NCBI RefSeq assembly: GCF_014695585.1
Contig: NZ_JACJON010000067.1
Coordinates: forward strand, 62,001-126,000
DNA length: 64,000 nucleotides
Direction of reading: 5' to 3'
DNA from: Microcoleus sp. FACHB-831
GTDB taxonomy: Bacteria; Cyanobacteriota; Cyanobacteriia; Cyanobacteriales; FACHB-T130
Each line of letters starts with the position of its first letter. The first letter of the stretch is position 1. The notes under the pieces were generated by a model. That model did no database searches. It had not been told where the DNA came from and saw nothing but the letters and a program-made list of their open reading frames with translations. This document shows, piece after piece, positions 18,813 through 26,513 of the stretch. The position numbers and the translations under genes were made by a program.

Positions 18813-19604
18813 TCAAGAACCATTTAATTGTGAGGGTAGCTTCGATCTATCTACCTCTAGGCTAGGATCGATCGCTGCTATAGGTTCAGATGACGTTAAT
18901 CCGACAGTCTGGGTGTCCGTTGTCGGGAGGTGCGGCGGTAGGTTTTCCCTATTTATAAGTTGGGCTTTTATTGCTGTTAATTCATCGTCAATCTGTTTTG
19001 TAGCTTCGGGTGAGACAAATTTCTCAGCTAGTTCATCGATTTCCAGTTCGGCGATCGCTTCTGTCTGCGCTTCTAGCTCTAGAAGTTTCTCTTCTATCTT
19101 CTTGAAGGCATCCAAGGAAGTGCTGGTATCTATATCCAGCATTTCCTTGATTATTGCAGAAGTTTCCGCTTCGCGGACGCGGGCTATGTACAGGTCTTTT
19201 TGCGTTTTCAGCTCGGAAATTTTGGCTTCGAGCTTCCGCATATCCTTCTTTAGCTGCTCGATTACCGTCTTTTGAGTTGCTAGATGGGCTTCCATTGCAA
19301 CGGCTATTCCCTGGTACGCTCTGCGCTTAATCAGGGCTTCTCGTGCTAATTTTTCATCACCTTTTTGCCAGTTTAGTTGGGAGCGGGCGTAGCACTCGTC
19401 ACCCTTGGCTTTTGCCCCGTCGAGTTGTCGTTGAGTTCGTTTTTTGGTAGCGATCGCGTTCGCTACAGCCTGTCGCAGTTGAATCAAATTTTCCTGCATT
19501 TGAGCTACCGCTTTTTCCAGGATTTTTTCCGGATCTTCAGAGCGACCGATCATCTTATTGAGCTTGGCTCGAATCACTCGCAGGATGCGGTTCGTAAATC
19601 CCAT
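18813..19604 (-). CDS. PspA/IM30 paralogue
   Basis: A 263-residue coiled-coil protein parallel to the adjacent Vipp1. It has N-terminal MGFTNRILRVIRAKLNKMI, signature SEDPEKILEKAV, and helices QLRQAVANAIATKKRTQRQ and GDEKLAREALIKRR. Unlike Vipp1, its tail (residues ~225-263) is Pro/Asp/Ser-rich and lacks the C-terminal helix, and its charge pattern differs (Lys-rich helix 2-3). It looks like a tandem duplication followed by divergence. Probably a membrane-stress PspA-like protein, perhaps co-assembling with Vipp1; that is inference. Confidence 0.9.
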   Translation of the reverse strand: MGFTNRILRVIRAKLNKMIGRSEDPEKILEKAVAQMQENLIQLRQAVANAIATKKRTQRQLDGAKAKGDECYARSQLNWQKGDEKLAREALIKRRAYQGIAVAMEAHLATQKTVIEQLKKDMRKLEAKISELKTQKDLYIARVREAETSAIIKEMLDIDTSTSLDAFKKIEEKLLELEAQTEAIAELEIDELAEKFVSPEATKQIDDELTAIKAQLINRENLPPHLPTTDTQTVGLTSSEPIAAIDPSLEVDRSKLPSQLNGS

Positions 19605-19826
19605 ATCGCATCTCCATTTACAGCGGTAAGCAGGGTGACTGGGCTGTGCGATTTCTCGCTAGCCAAAAAATTAGTAGGGCAACTTTTGCCTCATCGTATC
19701 TTAGCGTTTTAGTTCACTAACCCTCTAATGACAAAAAACTAACCTTAGCCCTAACCAGGTACACAGGCGCACAACCAAGAACAATTGACCTGCAAACTAG
19801 GGCAACAGGCATAGTTTTTATTCATT

Positions 19827-21275
19827 TTAAGGATGATAAACCTCCGCAGCAATTCCTGTTTTCTGTAGCTGTTGAACTCTTGTTTCAGCCTCGGCAGGAT
19901 TTGTGAAAGCACCCAAGGCGATCCTCGGCCCCTGTGGAATGTTAACCACATAGGCGTCCTTAGCTACTTTTCGCATTTCCTCAAGGGTGCGATCGCTCTC
20001 GTAGTTCGTTACCACGTAATAAAAATCCTTTTGACCCGGCGCAGGTTTCGCAAGTACTTTTGCTGTAGCAGCAGACGTGGTGGGCGCAGGGGATGGATTA
20101 ACAGCCGCTCCTGGTGCCAAACTGGGCAGCGTATTTGTTGCAGGGGGCACGAGAGCTGTTTTTACCTGCGGCACAGCCCTTGGCGGCGGTAGGGGCGCCG
20201 ACTCTAGCACCTGGGGTAGGAGAGCAGAGGCTATATTGGACGAGCGTCCGGGGTCTGCTTGAGGGGGACTCGACGGGCTGGGGACTGCGATCGCCGCCGC
20301 TCTGGGTAAATTTTGCTGGGGGGTAACTGGCGCTGGTGCAATGCTAGGTTTAGCGCTGACGCTACTAAGGTTATCCAAACTCAGTTCTTGAAATTCTCCG
20401 GAAGCGAGGTTGGGGCCTTGGGCAACCGTTGACGCGATCGCAGGTTTAGGAGTGCTGGGGGTCGGCGCCGAGGGACTTTGCGCGACGGTGGGCGTGCTTG
20501 GCTTCCAGAATTTCTTCAGCCCTAACCCATCGAGGCTAGACGGATTCATCGCTATGTAACCCACCGTTGCACTCGACAGCAGCAAAAGCAACATCGAGCC
20601 TACTCCTAGCGGCGTCAGCACGTTGTCTAGGAACTTGCGTTCTGCCCGAACTTCTGCTTCTTCCTCAGACAGACTCCGCAGCAGTTGTTCTGAAGAGGCT
20701 AGATAATCATCTGGCTGACGGGTCGGAGGCGCGTACACTAGATTTCCTCCTGCATTACCTTGCGAACCACCTTCTTTTGACTCTTCGGCAATCTTTGCGC
20801 CCGTCTTATTGTTGGCTTCTTGGGCAGCGCCAGCGGGTTTAGCCAGTGTAAAGGACAATGGTTCTGAGGCTGAATTTGGCTCAGGGGTATCCAGCATTGC
20901 CGCCTCGACTCTTGGCTGTTGTGGAGACGCCAACTTATCGCTTTGTGTCGCTAAAAAATTCGGGGCTTCTGGGGTCTGGCTTGCCGATGCTGCTTGGGCA
21001 GTGCTTGCTAGTGCGGTGGTAGCTAGCGTAGCTGGCACTGCATTCGTTTTACTGCCTTTGCTGCTAACCGACATCAAATCTATGGATTTGCGAGCCTGGT
21101 TCCGCCCAAGCCCGCGAGGAGCCATCACCGGACGCCCGGATTTTTGACGCCGATAGCGGGATAATTCTTCGTCCAGTTGCACGTCAAGACTGCTCAGGGC
21201 AGCTTGCAAAGCTGGTTTGATGGACGGATTTGGAGATGTGCGATCTTGGGTATCAACAGAGGAAGCTTGACTCAT
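19827..21275 (-). CDS. Membrane protein with C-terminal SPOR-like domain
   Basis: A 482-residue protein. Residues 1-200 are low-complexity and probably cytoplasmic (RSLSEEEAEVRAERKFLDN just before the membrane). One transmembrane helix lies near residue 225 (GVGSMLLLLLSSATVGYIAM). A Pro/Ala/Ser-rich linker of ~170 residues follows. The C-terminal ~65 residues resemble SPOR: FYYVVTNYESDRTLEEMRK and RIALGAFTNPAEAETRVQQL. SPOR domains bind denuded peptidoglycan glycans at division septa, so a cell-wall or division role is likely. The 5' end is 44 bp from the divergent dciA-like gene, so both share one short promoter region. Confidence 0.85.
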   Translation of the reverse strand: MSQASSVDTQDRTSPNPSIKPALQAALSSLDVQLDEELSRYRRQKSGRPVMAPRGLGRNQARKSIDLMSVSSKGSKTNAVPATLATTALASTAQAASASQTPEAPNFLATQSDKLASPQQPRVEAAMLDTPEPNSASEPLSFTLAKPAGAAQEANNKTGAKIAEESKEGGSQGNAGGNLVYAPPTRQPDDYLASSEQLLRSLSEEEAEVRAERKFLDNVLTPLGVGSMLLLLLSSATVGYIAMNPSSLDGLGLKKFWKPSTPTVAQSPSAPTPSTPKPAIASTVAQGPNLASGEFQELSLDNLSSVSAKPSIAPAPVTPQQNLPRAAAIAVPSPSSPPQADPGRSSNIASALLPQVLESAPLPPPRAVPQVKTALVPPATNTLPSLAPGAAVNPSPAPTTSAATAKVLAKPAPGQKDFYYVVTNYESDRTLEEMRKVAKDAYVVNIPQGPRIALGAFTNPAEAETRVQQLQKTGIAAEVYHP

Positions 21276-21319
21276 ATCATTTGGTTACGATCGAAGCCAG
21301 TTAAATAGAGATTAGCAGG

Positions 21320-21883
21320 ATGTCTTTCAAATCTTTTAATAATATCTTAGGCGCTTTGGAAAATCAGCCCTCGTGGCAAAGCGTGAGGGAATTTCAACGT
21401 TTGCTTAAGTGTTGGCCTGATGTTGTGGGCGCGGCGGCGTCTTCTCAGACTCGACCCCTGGCGATTCAGCGGGGTGTTTTGCAGGTGGCTGCATCCAGCT
21501 CTGTTTGGACGCAAGAACTTACTTTAAGACGCCCTAGCATACTCAAAAAGTTGAATGCTGTCTTGGGGGAGCAATTAACTGACATGCGTTTTTCTACTGC
21601 TCAGTGGCAGAACAAGGCTCCCGTTGATAGGCAAGCATCGGTTTTGTGGGAAAAGCATCCCAGTCGTGTTGTTGAGGAACGTTCTGCAACTCCAGTCAGT
21701 CAGGTTCTAGGCGGTGTTAGTGCAACTGCGGCTTTTGAACAGTGGGCGGCTTTGGTGCGATCGCGATCGCAACACTTACCCCTTTGCCCAGCTTGCGAGT
21801 GCCCGACGCCACCTGGCGAACTCCAGCGCTGGAATGTCTGTTCTCTATGTGCTACTCGCCAGTGGCAAGATCGGCAGCCTTAG
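21320..21883 (+). CDS. DUF721 / DciA-like protein with C-terminal zinc ribbon
   Basis: A 187-residue protein. Residues ~1-100 match the DUF721 pattern (LKCWPDVVGAAASSQTRPLA, GVLQVAASSSVWTQELTL, LNAVLGEQLTDMRF). DUF721 includes DciA, the ancestral loader of the replicative helicase DnaB, which fits a role in replication initiation. The C-terminus adds a four-cysteine zinc ribbon, CPACECPTPPG...CSLCATRQW, seen in cyanobacterial members; it may replace the disordered tail of other DciA proteins (inference). It diverges from the SPOR-domain gene. Monocistronic as far as can be seen. Confidence 0.82.
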   Translation: MSFKSFNNILGALENQPSWQSVREFQRLLKCWPDVVGAAASSQTRPLAIQRGVLQVAASSSVWTQELTLRRPSILKKLNAVLGEQLTDMRFSTAQWQNKAPVDRQASVLWEKHPSRVVEERSATPVSQVLGGVSATAAFEQWAALVRSRSQHLPLCPACECPTPPGELQRWNVCSLCATRQWQDRQP

Positions 21884-22481
21884 TAAGTAAATCAAAACTT
21901 AAAAGGCAAAAGGAAGAAAAGCTATGTGCTTCAAGACTTTTGCCCACTGCCTATAGGCAAATTAAATTTGAACAGCCTGCTGGGGCGATCGCCCCAGCGT
22001 AGTCTTATTTTTTTCTCCTTTTGTCAAATATCTATCTTATGGCAGACGATCGACCTATTATTTTTCTTCGCTATCTCTATGAAAGTGAGCAATCACTTTA
22101 ATTTAAACTTTGTAAGCTTTAATCTTATCTTCCAAATCTTTTAACAAATTCCTGCTAACATAAATCGTTCAAAGTCTGATTATTGGGTTAAAATCGCGTC
22201 TCTGCTTGCGCCTGCTGTTTAACGTTTCCCTTGATCCCCATTGGTTTTTATAAAAAATCAGCTTATTAGCTGATTTTGCAGGGAAAAATAAAATGTGTGT
22301 AATTAATCCCAAAATGTATCTATCTATAACAGAAGACTTAAGAAATTATTAAAGCCATTTTTAGCTGGGGATCGCTAGAACCTATACAGGATAATTGCCA
22401 GCTTCGCTTAAATGCTCTTTTGCCATTATGGGGGAAATCTAAGATGAATGTCAGATAAAGATTATCCCAAAAGGTACTCCC
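21884..22481. other. Intergenic region with two palindromes
   Basis: About 600 bp without a supported gene. A perfect 18-bp palindrome centred on HIP1 lies at 21980-21997 (CTGGGGCGATCGCCCCAG). An A/T-flanked hairpin lies at 22253-22277. The promoter of the small Cys-rich gene should lie in the last 100 bp. Confidence 0.6.
22253..22277. terminator. Putative bidirectional terminator hairpin
   Basis: AATCAGC-TTATTA-GCTGATT is flanked by an A-tract on the left and TTTT on the right. It is ~370 bp past the dciA-like stop codon, so it may end a long 3' untranslated region or an unrecognised transcript. Confidence 0.55.
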
Positions 22482-22799
22482 ATGAAGACACTGAATTTTT
22501 TAACTTCTGCCTGCCGCTCTTGTCGGCATTACAGGCCAGAGGGACGGCGCGGTGGTCTTTGCCAACAACTCGGCGTACCTGTTAGAGGCAGTTGGAGTGC
22601 CTGTTCTTTGGCATTACCGCCGTTTGCGCCTTCATGGGAAAAACTAGAAGGGATCGTCGTTTGGCCAGAAGAAACGTTAAAGATACAACAAGCGGTTTCG
22701 GCAGAATGTGCCTCGGGCTACTCAAATTCAAACGCTTCAGAAGAAAAGATTGCACCTGCTTATAAAGATATGGCAGTTTCGCCCGCGCGGGTTTTATAA
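22482..22799 (+). CDS. Small Cys-rich cyanobacterial conserved protein
   Basis: A 105-residue protein. The N-terminal half carries CRSCRHYRPEGRRGGLCQQL followed by GSWSACSLALPPF, giving four clustered cysteines (CxxC, then C, then C) that look like a small zinc or iron-sulfur site. The Arg/Gly-rich RRGGLCQ segment and the APSWE motif look strongly conserved and match a family I remember only as cyanobacterial hypothetical. The C-terminal 30 residues are low complexity. It ends shortly before a strong terminator at 22850-22881. Function unknown. Confidence 0.8.
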   Translation: MKTLNFLTSACRSCRHYRPEGRRGGLCQQLGVPVRGSWSACSLALPPFAPSWEKLEGIVVWPEETLKIQQAVSAECASGYSNSNASEEKIAPAYKDMAVSPARVL

Positions 22800-22849
22800 A
22801 ACAATAAAAATTTTCTCCGAAATTTCCAAAAAATACAAGTGTCTAGGCG

Positions 22850-22881
22850 ATCGCACCTTTAATCAAAGGTGCGATTTTTTT
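22850..22881 (+). terminator. Rho-independent terminator built on HIP1
   Basis: A perfect 11-bp stem, ATCGCACCTTT / AAAGGTGCGAT, with loop AATC, then a run of T. The 5' arm contains half of a HIP1 site. It ends the transcript of the Cys-rich protein gene. Confidence 0.9.
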
Positions 22882-22980
22882 ATTATTGGCAATATTTTGT
22901 CTACAGTTAGAGATTTTAGGCTTACGCAAATTTATTTAGGGGAAAATACCCGCTTTGGGGAGGCTAACCAATCTCACAGC

Positions 22981-23000
22981 GGGGGCGTTGCCACGCCCCC
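22981..23000. repeat. GC hairpin between convergent genes
   Basis: Arms GGGGGCG and CGCCCCC surround TTGCCA, just downstream of menB. No T-tract follows on the menB strand, so it may be a repeat or RNA-stabilising hairpin rather than a true terminator. Confidence 0.6.
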
Positions 23001-23014
23001 ACATCTTCTTGTTT

Positions 23015-23848
23015 TTAAGGTAGCCAAGGGTATTGGCGAAAATCGGGGGGACGTTTTTCTAAAAATGCCTGTTTCCCTTCAGCTCCTTCCTCAGTCATGT
23101 AATAGAGTAAAGTGGCGTTACCTGCCAGTTCTTGCAGTCCAGCTTGACCGTCGCAGTCGGCATTGAAGGCAGCTTTCAAGCAACGAATTGCAATGGGACT
23201 TTTTTCTAAAATTTCGCTAGCCCACTGGACGCCTTCTTGTTCTAGCTGTTCGACAGGGACGACACAATTAACTAAGCCCATTTCTAAGGCTTGCTGTGCG
23301 TTGTACTGGCGGCAGAGATACCAAATTTCTCGCGCCTTTTTTTGACCGACGATGCGGGCAAGGTAGCTGGCACCAAACCCCCCGTCAAAACTGCCGACTT
23401 TGGGGCCAGTTTGTCCAAAAATTGCATTATCTGCGGCAATTGTGAGATCGCATATTAGGTGCAGAACGTGACCGCCGCCGATAGCGTAACCAGCGACAAG
23501 GGCTATTACGACTTTGGGCATGGAACGGATTAAGCGTTGCAAATCCAGGACGTTGAGGCGCGGGGTGCCATCTTCGTCTATATATCCAGCTTCACCGCGC
23601 ACGCTTTGGTCGCCACCAGAACAGAAGGCATATTTGCCATCGGTGTGAGGGCCAGCACCCGTGAAGAGGACGACGCCGATGCGGGTATCTTCGCGGGCAT
23701 TGCTGAAAGCATCATAGAGTTCAAAGACGGTTTTAGGACGGAAGGCGTTGCGCTTGTGCGGACGATTGATGGTAATTTTAGCGATGCCGTCTGTTTTGTG
23801 GTATAAGATGTCTTCGTAAGTTTTGGCGGTTTGCCAGTTAATTTGCAT
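23015..23848 (-). CDS. menB: 1,4-dihydroxy-2-naphthoyl-CoA synthase
   Basis: MenB closes the second ring of the naphthoquinone by Dieckmann-type condensation of o-succinylbenzoyl-CoA, a late step of phylloquinone synthesis. This 277-residue crotonase-fold protein shows [14 protein letters not shown], the oxyanion-hole segment [28 protein letters not shown], and the MenB-specific [19 protein letters not shown]. The C-terminal [19 protein letters not shown] is typical. Length and start are normal. It is transcribed alone and diverges from a small one-helix protein gene, with menD downstream of that on the same strand as menB. Confidence 0.97.
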   Translation of the reverse strand: MQINWQTAKTYEDILYHKTDGIAKITINRPHKRNAFRPKTVFELYDAFSNAREDTRIGVVLFTGAGPHTDGKYAFCSGGDQSVRGEAGYIDEDGTPRLNVLDLQRLIRSMPKVVIALVAGYAIGGGHVLHLICDLTIAADNAIFGQTGPKVGSFDGGFGASYLARIVGQKKAREIWYLCRQYNAQQALEMGLVNCVVPVEQLEQEGVQWASEILEKSPIAIRCLKAAFNADCDGQAGLQELAGNATLLYYMTEEGAEGKQAFLEKRPPDFRQYPWLP

Positions 23849-24002
23849 GAGGATAGAGTGCCCTACTTTCAGCTTGAGAATTTTAACGCAGTAGGTAGCT
23901 AGCTACTTCAAGTAGAAATTAAGTTTGCGTGGAAATAATTTCCAGATTTGCTGTAATATTCATGCATAATGGAGTGTCTAAAAGTGTTTTTGGGTTAAAA
24001 AC

Positions 24003-24221
24003 ATGGAAACTCTTGCATATATTCTTATGGCTCTGGCCTACGAGGAGAATGCTAATATTGATGTCCAGCCAATGATAGCTTCGCGCAGTTTTAACTGGTG
24101 GCAGAAGTCGGGTGCGCTAGCAATATTGGCATTAATTATATTGGGTGGATTTAGCAAGGTGGTAACGGCTTATACGAGCCCTACCTTGAGTGCGGTTTAT
24201 CAGCAAGCGGATACTTTTTAG
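24003..24221 (+). CDS. Small single-helix membrane protein
   Basis: A 72-residue protein with a short acidic N-terminus (METLAYILMALAYEE), then a hydrophobic helix at about residues 37-55 (GALAILALIILGGFSKVV) preceded by WWQK. It looks like a conserved cyanobacterial small thylakoid or plasma-membrane protein, but I cannot name it. It lies between menB and menD in the opposite orientation. The ATG follows a stretch without a strong ribosome-binding site. Function unknown; a link with quinone or photosystem assembly is only suggested by position. Confidence 0.7.
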   Translation: METLAYILMALAYEENANIDVQPMIASRSFNWWQKSGALAILALIILGGFSKVVTAYTSPTLSAVYQQADTF

Positions 24222-24381
24222 CAGGTGTTTTTAGTTAAATATGGCGTAATATTTTTTAACCCTCAAGCCGTTGCTGGGGGTTGTTAATTTTTAGGGAATA
24301 ATGAGGGCGATCGCTGGCAGATGGCTCTTCGGCCAGAAGAATTAATATAGATTTAATATGGCGAAGTTTTATTTATAGTAG

Positions 24382-26142
24382 CTATAGTGCGAATTTCCCT
24401 AAGTTATCCTGTCGCCACTTTGCATCTGCCTTGCGATCTGTCCTTATTTCCAATACCCTAATTCCTTTAGTTGGTAGTGGGTTCAAGCGTTGCTTCAGAT
24501 GCTCCCAAGAATCAATCAATTCATGTTCTAGATTATAAGTGGCACAAAGTTGGTCAAAGTTAATATCTTGTGGCGTGGCAAAAAATTCCTCGAAGGGTGG
24601 CTCGAATTTGGCAATGGGTAAGTTTTCAAATATACCGCCACCGTTATTATTAATTAAGATAATTGTCATATGTCCTACAAACTTGTTTCGCAACAAAAAA
24701 CCGTTGGTGTCGTGCAATAATGCTAAATCTCCCGTCAGCATCACGCTACTTTGATGGCGATGGGCAATTCCCAAAGCAGTTGATAAGGTTCCATCAATGC
24801 CATTCGCACCACGATTGAAAAAAGGTTGAAGTCCAAAGTTATTACTTGTCCAGAAAAACTCTACATCTCGCACGGGCATACTATTGGCAATAAATATAGG
24901 TGTCTCTGGCGGTAAAGTATGGGAAATTAACCAAGCTGTTTTGCTTTCAAGTAGGTGATTTATTGCAATCATTTTATTATCAATTGCTTGCCTAACTTTG
25001 CCTTCAATTTCACACCACAACTGTAGATAATCGTTTTGGCTAGAAGGCGCAGGGTGGGGAGATGCGATGAATCGCGTCTCTACAATAGATAGGCGTAAGT
25101 GGGTGGTTTTGCCGTGAAGCGGATCTAAATTGTGGTGGCTGGGGTCGATTATCCAACGTTGCGGTTGGGTGTCGTCTAGCCAGGTTCGCAGTTGTTTGCT
25201 TGTGGGCAATTCGCCTATTTGAATTACTATTTTTGGTGTTAGTTGTTGTGCTAGTTTTTGGTTACGCAGGATTAGATCGTAACTGGAAATTAGATAAGGG
25301 TTTAGTTCAACATAGTTTCTTAAGGGCGATAATCCCTCAGCTAGAACAGGCCATTTTAAGGTTTGGGAGAGTTGCGCGATCGCACTACAATATTCTTTAG
25401 GAAATCTCGGCGATTGCGTACCAGCAATAATAATTCCTCTGTCGCATTGTTGCCATTCTTCTATTGCGGAGTCTAGGGTGCTGGTTGCTTCTCCTAGCAA
25501 GGGAGAAACATTAGGGGTAAATGTGCGTACTCCAGCAAAGAAATCTTCTATTTGAAAGTGCGATCGCAGTTCTAATGCGGCGGCTTCTGGAATGGGTGCG
25601 AGGGGGTCGCGAAAGGGTATATTAAGATGAACCGATCCGGGGGTAGGGAAGAGCGATCGCTCCCACGCATGAATAATCGTCTGTCGCAAATAACGCAGCA
25701 TTCCCATTTCCAAAGATGGCGCTGCTAACTCTGTTTGCCAGTTAGGATAATTGCCATATAATTTCACCTGATCTATTGTTTGCCCAGAATGACAATCGCG
25801 CAATTCTGGGGGACGATCTGCTGTTAATATCAACAGCGGTACTCGGCTTTCTCTGGCCTCAATTATAGCTGGATAAAAGTTAGCGCCAGCGGTTCCAGAA
25901 GTGCAAACCAAGGCTACTGGTAAACCAGAACGTTTGGCAATTCCCAGAGCAAAGAAGGCGGCGGAACGTTCATCCAGCACTGGTATGGCATCAATATGCG
26001 GAACTTGTTGGGCAAAGGCGATCGCCAGAGGTGTGGAACGCGAACCGGGACAGATAACCGCTGTGGTTAATCCCAGTTGTTTTAAAGTCTCTGCTAAAAC
26101 TGAAGCCCAAATTGTATTCGTGTTGCTAAAATTAATTTGCAT
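24382..26142 (-). CDS. menD: SEPHCHC synthase (2-succinyl-5-enolpyruvyl-6-hydroxy-3-cyclohexene-1-carboxylate synthase)
   Basis: MenD joins isochorismate and 2-oxoglutarate with thiamine diphosphate, the first committed step of phylloquinone synthesis. This 586-residue protein shows CPGSRSTPLAIAF, the catalytic Glu region VLDERSAAFFALGIAKRSG, CTSGTAGANFYPAI, RPPELRDCHSGQTIDQ, and the ThDP/metal motif GANGIDGTLSTALG...LTGDLALLHDTNGFL. One segment (VETRFIASPHPAP, mid-protein) is encoded by a palindromic DNA repeat, probably a surface loop insertion. On the minus strand, 76 bp from a divergent ABM-fold gene. Confidence 0.97.
   Translation of the reverse strand: MQINFSNTNTIWASVLAETLKQLGLTTAVICPGSRSTPLAIAFAQQVPHIDAIPVLDERSAAFFALGIAKRSGLPVALVCTSGTAGANFYPAIIEARESRVPLLILTADRPPELRDCHSGQTIDQVKLYGNYPNWQTELAAPSLEMGMLRYLRQTIIHAWERSLFPTPGSVHLNIPFRDPLAPIPEAAALELRSHFQIEDFFAGVRTFTPNVSPLLGEATSTLDSAIEEWQQCDRGIIIAGTQSPRFPKEYCSAIAQLSQTLKWPVLAEGLSPLRNYVELNPYLISSYDLILRNQKLAQQLTPKIVIQIGELPTSKQLRTWLDDTQPQRWIIDPSHHNLDPLHGKTTHLRLSIVETRFIASPHPAPSSQNDYLQLWCEIEGKVRQAIDNKMIAINHLLESKTAWLISHTLPPETPIFIANSMPVRDVEFFWTSNNFGLQPFFNRGANGIDGTLSTALGIAHRHQSSVMLTGDLALLHDTNGFLLRNKFVGHMTIILINNNGGGIFENLPIAKFEPPFEEFFATPQDINFDQLCATYNLEHELIDSWEHLKQRLNPLPTKGIRVLEIRTDRKADAKWRQDNLGKFAL
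25058..25083. repeat. Palindromic repeat inside menD
   Basis: Arms GAGATGCGAT and ATCGCGTCTC (one mismatch) surround GA. It belongs to the same family as the repeat at 5988-6015 and is read in frame in menD. Confidence 0.7.
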
Positions 26143-26220
26143 TGCTAACTCTAGAGTATCGGTGTTTTAATTTTCCGCTACTAAAGCTGTTAGACAAAAT
26201 TTATTAGTTGAAAACATTTT

Positions 26221-26508
26221 ATGATTCTTGAAGCGGTTATGTTAAACGTAAAAAATGGATTGGAGGTGGATTTTGAGACGGCTTTTAAGAAAGCATCTAA
26301 TATTATATCTTCTATGGACGGCTATTTATCCCACGAACTTCATAGATGTATTGAAGTTCATGGGAAATATTTATTACTTGTTAGATGGGAGAGTTTAGAA
26401 GCTCATACAATTGGATTTAGAAGCTCTCCCGAGTATCAAGAGTGGAAAAAACTTCTTCACCATTTTTACGAGCCATTTCCCATCGTTGAACATTTTGAAG
26501 AAGTTTAA
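26221..26508 (+). CDS. Antibiotic biosynthesis monooxygenase (ABM) fold protein
   Basis: A 95-residue dimeric alpha/beta-barrel type protein. It shows the pattern FETAFKKASNIISSMDGYLSH...KYLLLVRWESLEAH...FRSSPEYQEWKKLLHHFYEP, typical of the ABM superfamily (quinol monooxygenases, heme-degrading enzymes and many small proteins of unknown role). It lies within the phylloquinone cluster, between menD and the P450 gene, in the opposite orientation. Some ABM proteins oxidise quinols (E. coli YgiN), so a quinone-related role is possible but unproven. The codon use is more A/T-rich than in the flanking genes, and the stop codon is 5 bp from the convergent P450 stop. Confidence 0.85.
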   Translation: MILEAVMLNVKNGLEVDFETAFKKASNIISSMDGYLSHELHRCIEVHGKYLLLVRWESLEAHTIGFRSSPEYQEWKKLLHHFYEPFPIVEHFEEV

Positions 26509-26513
26509 CTAAA

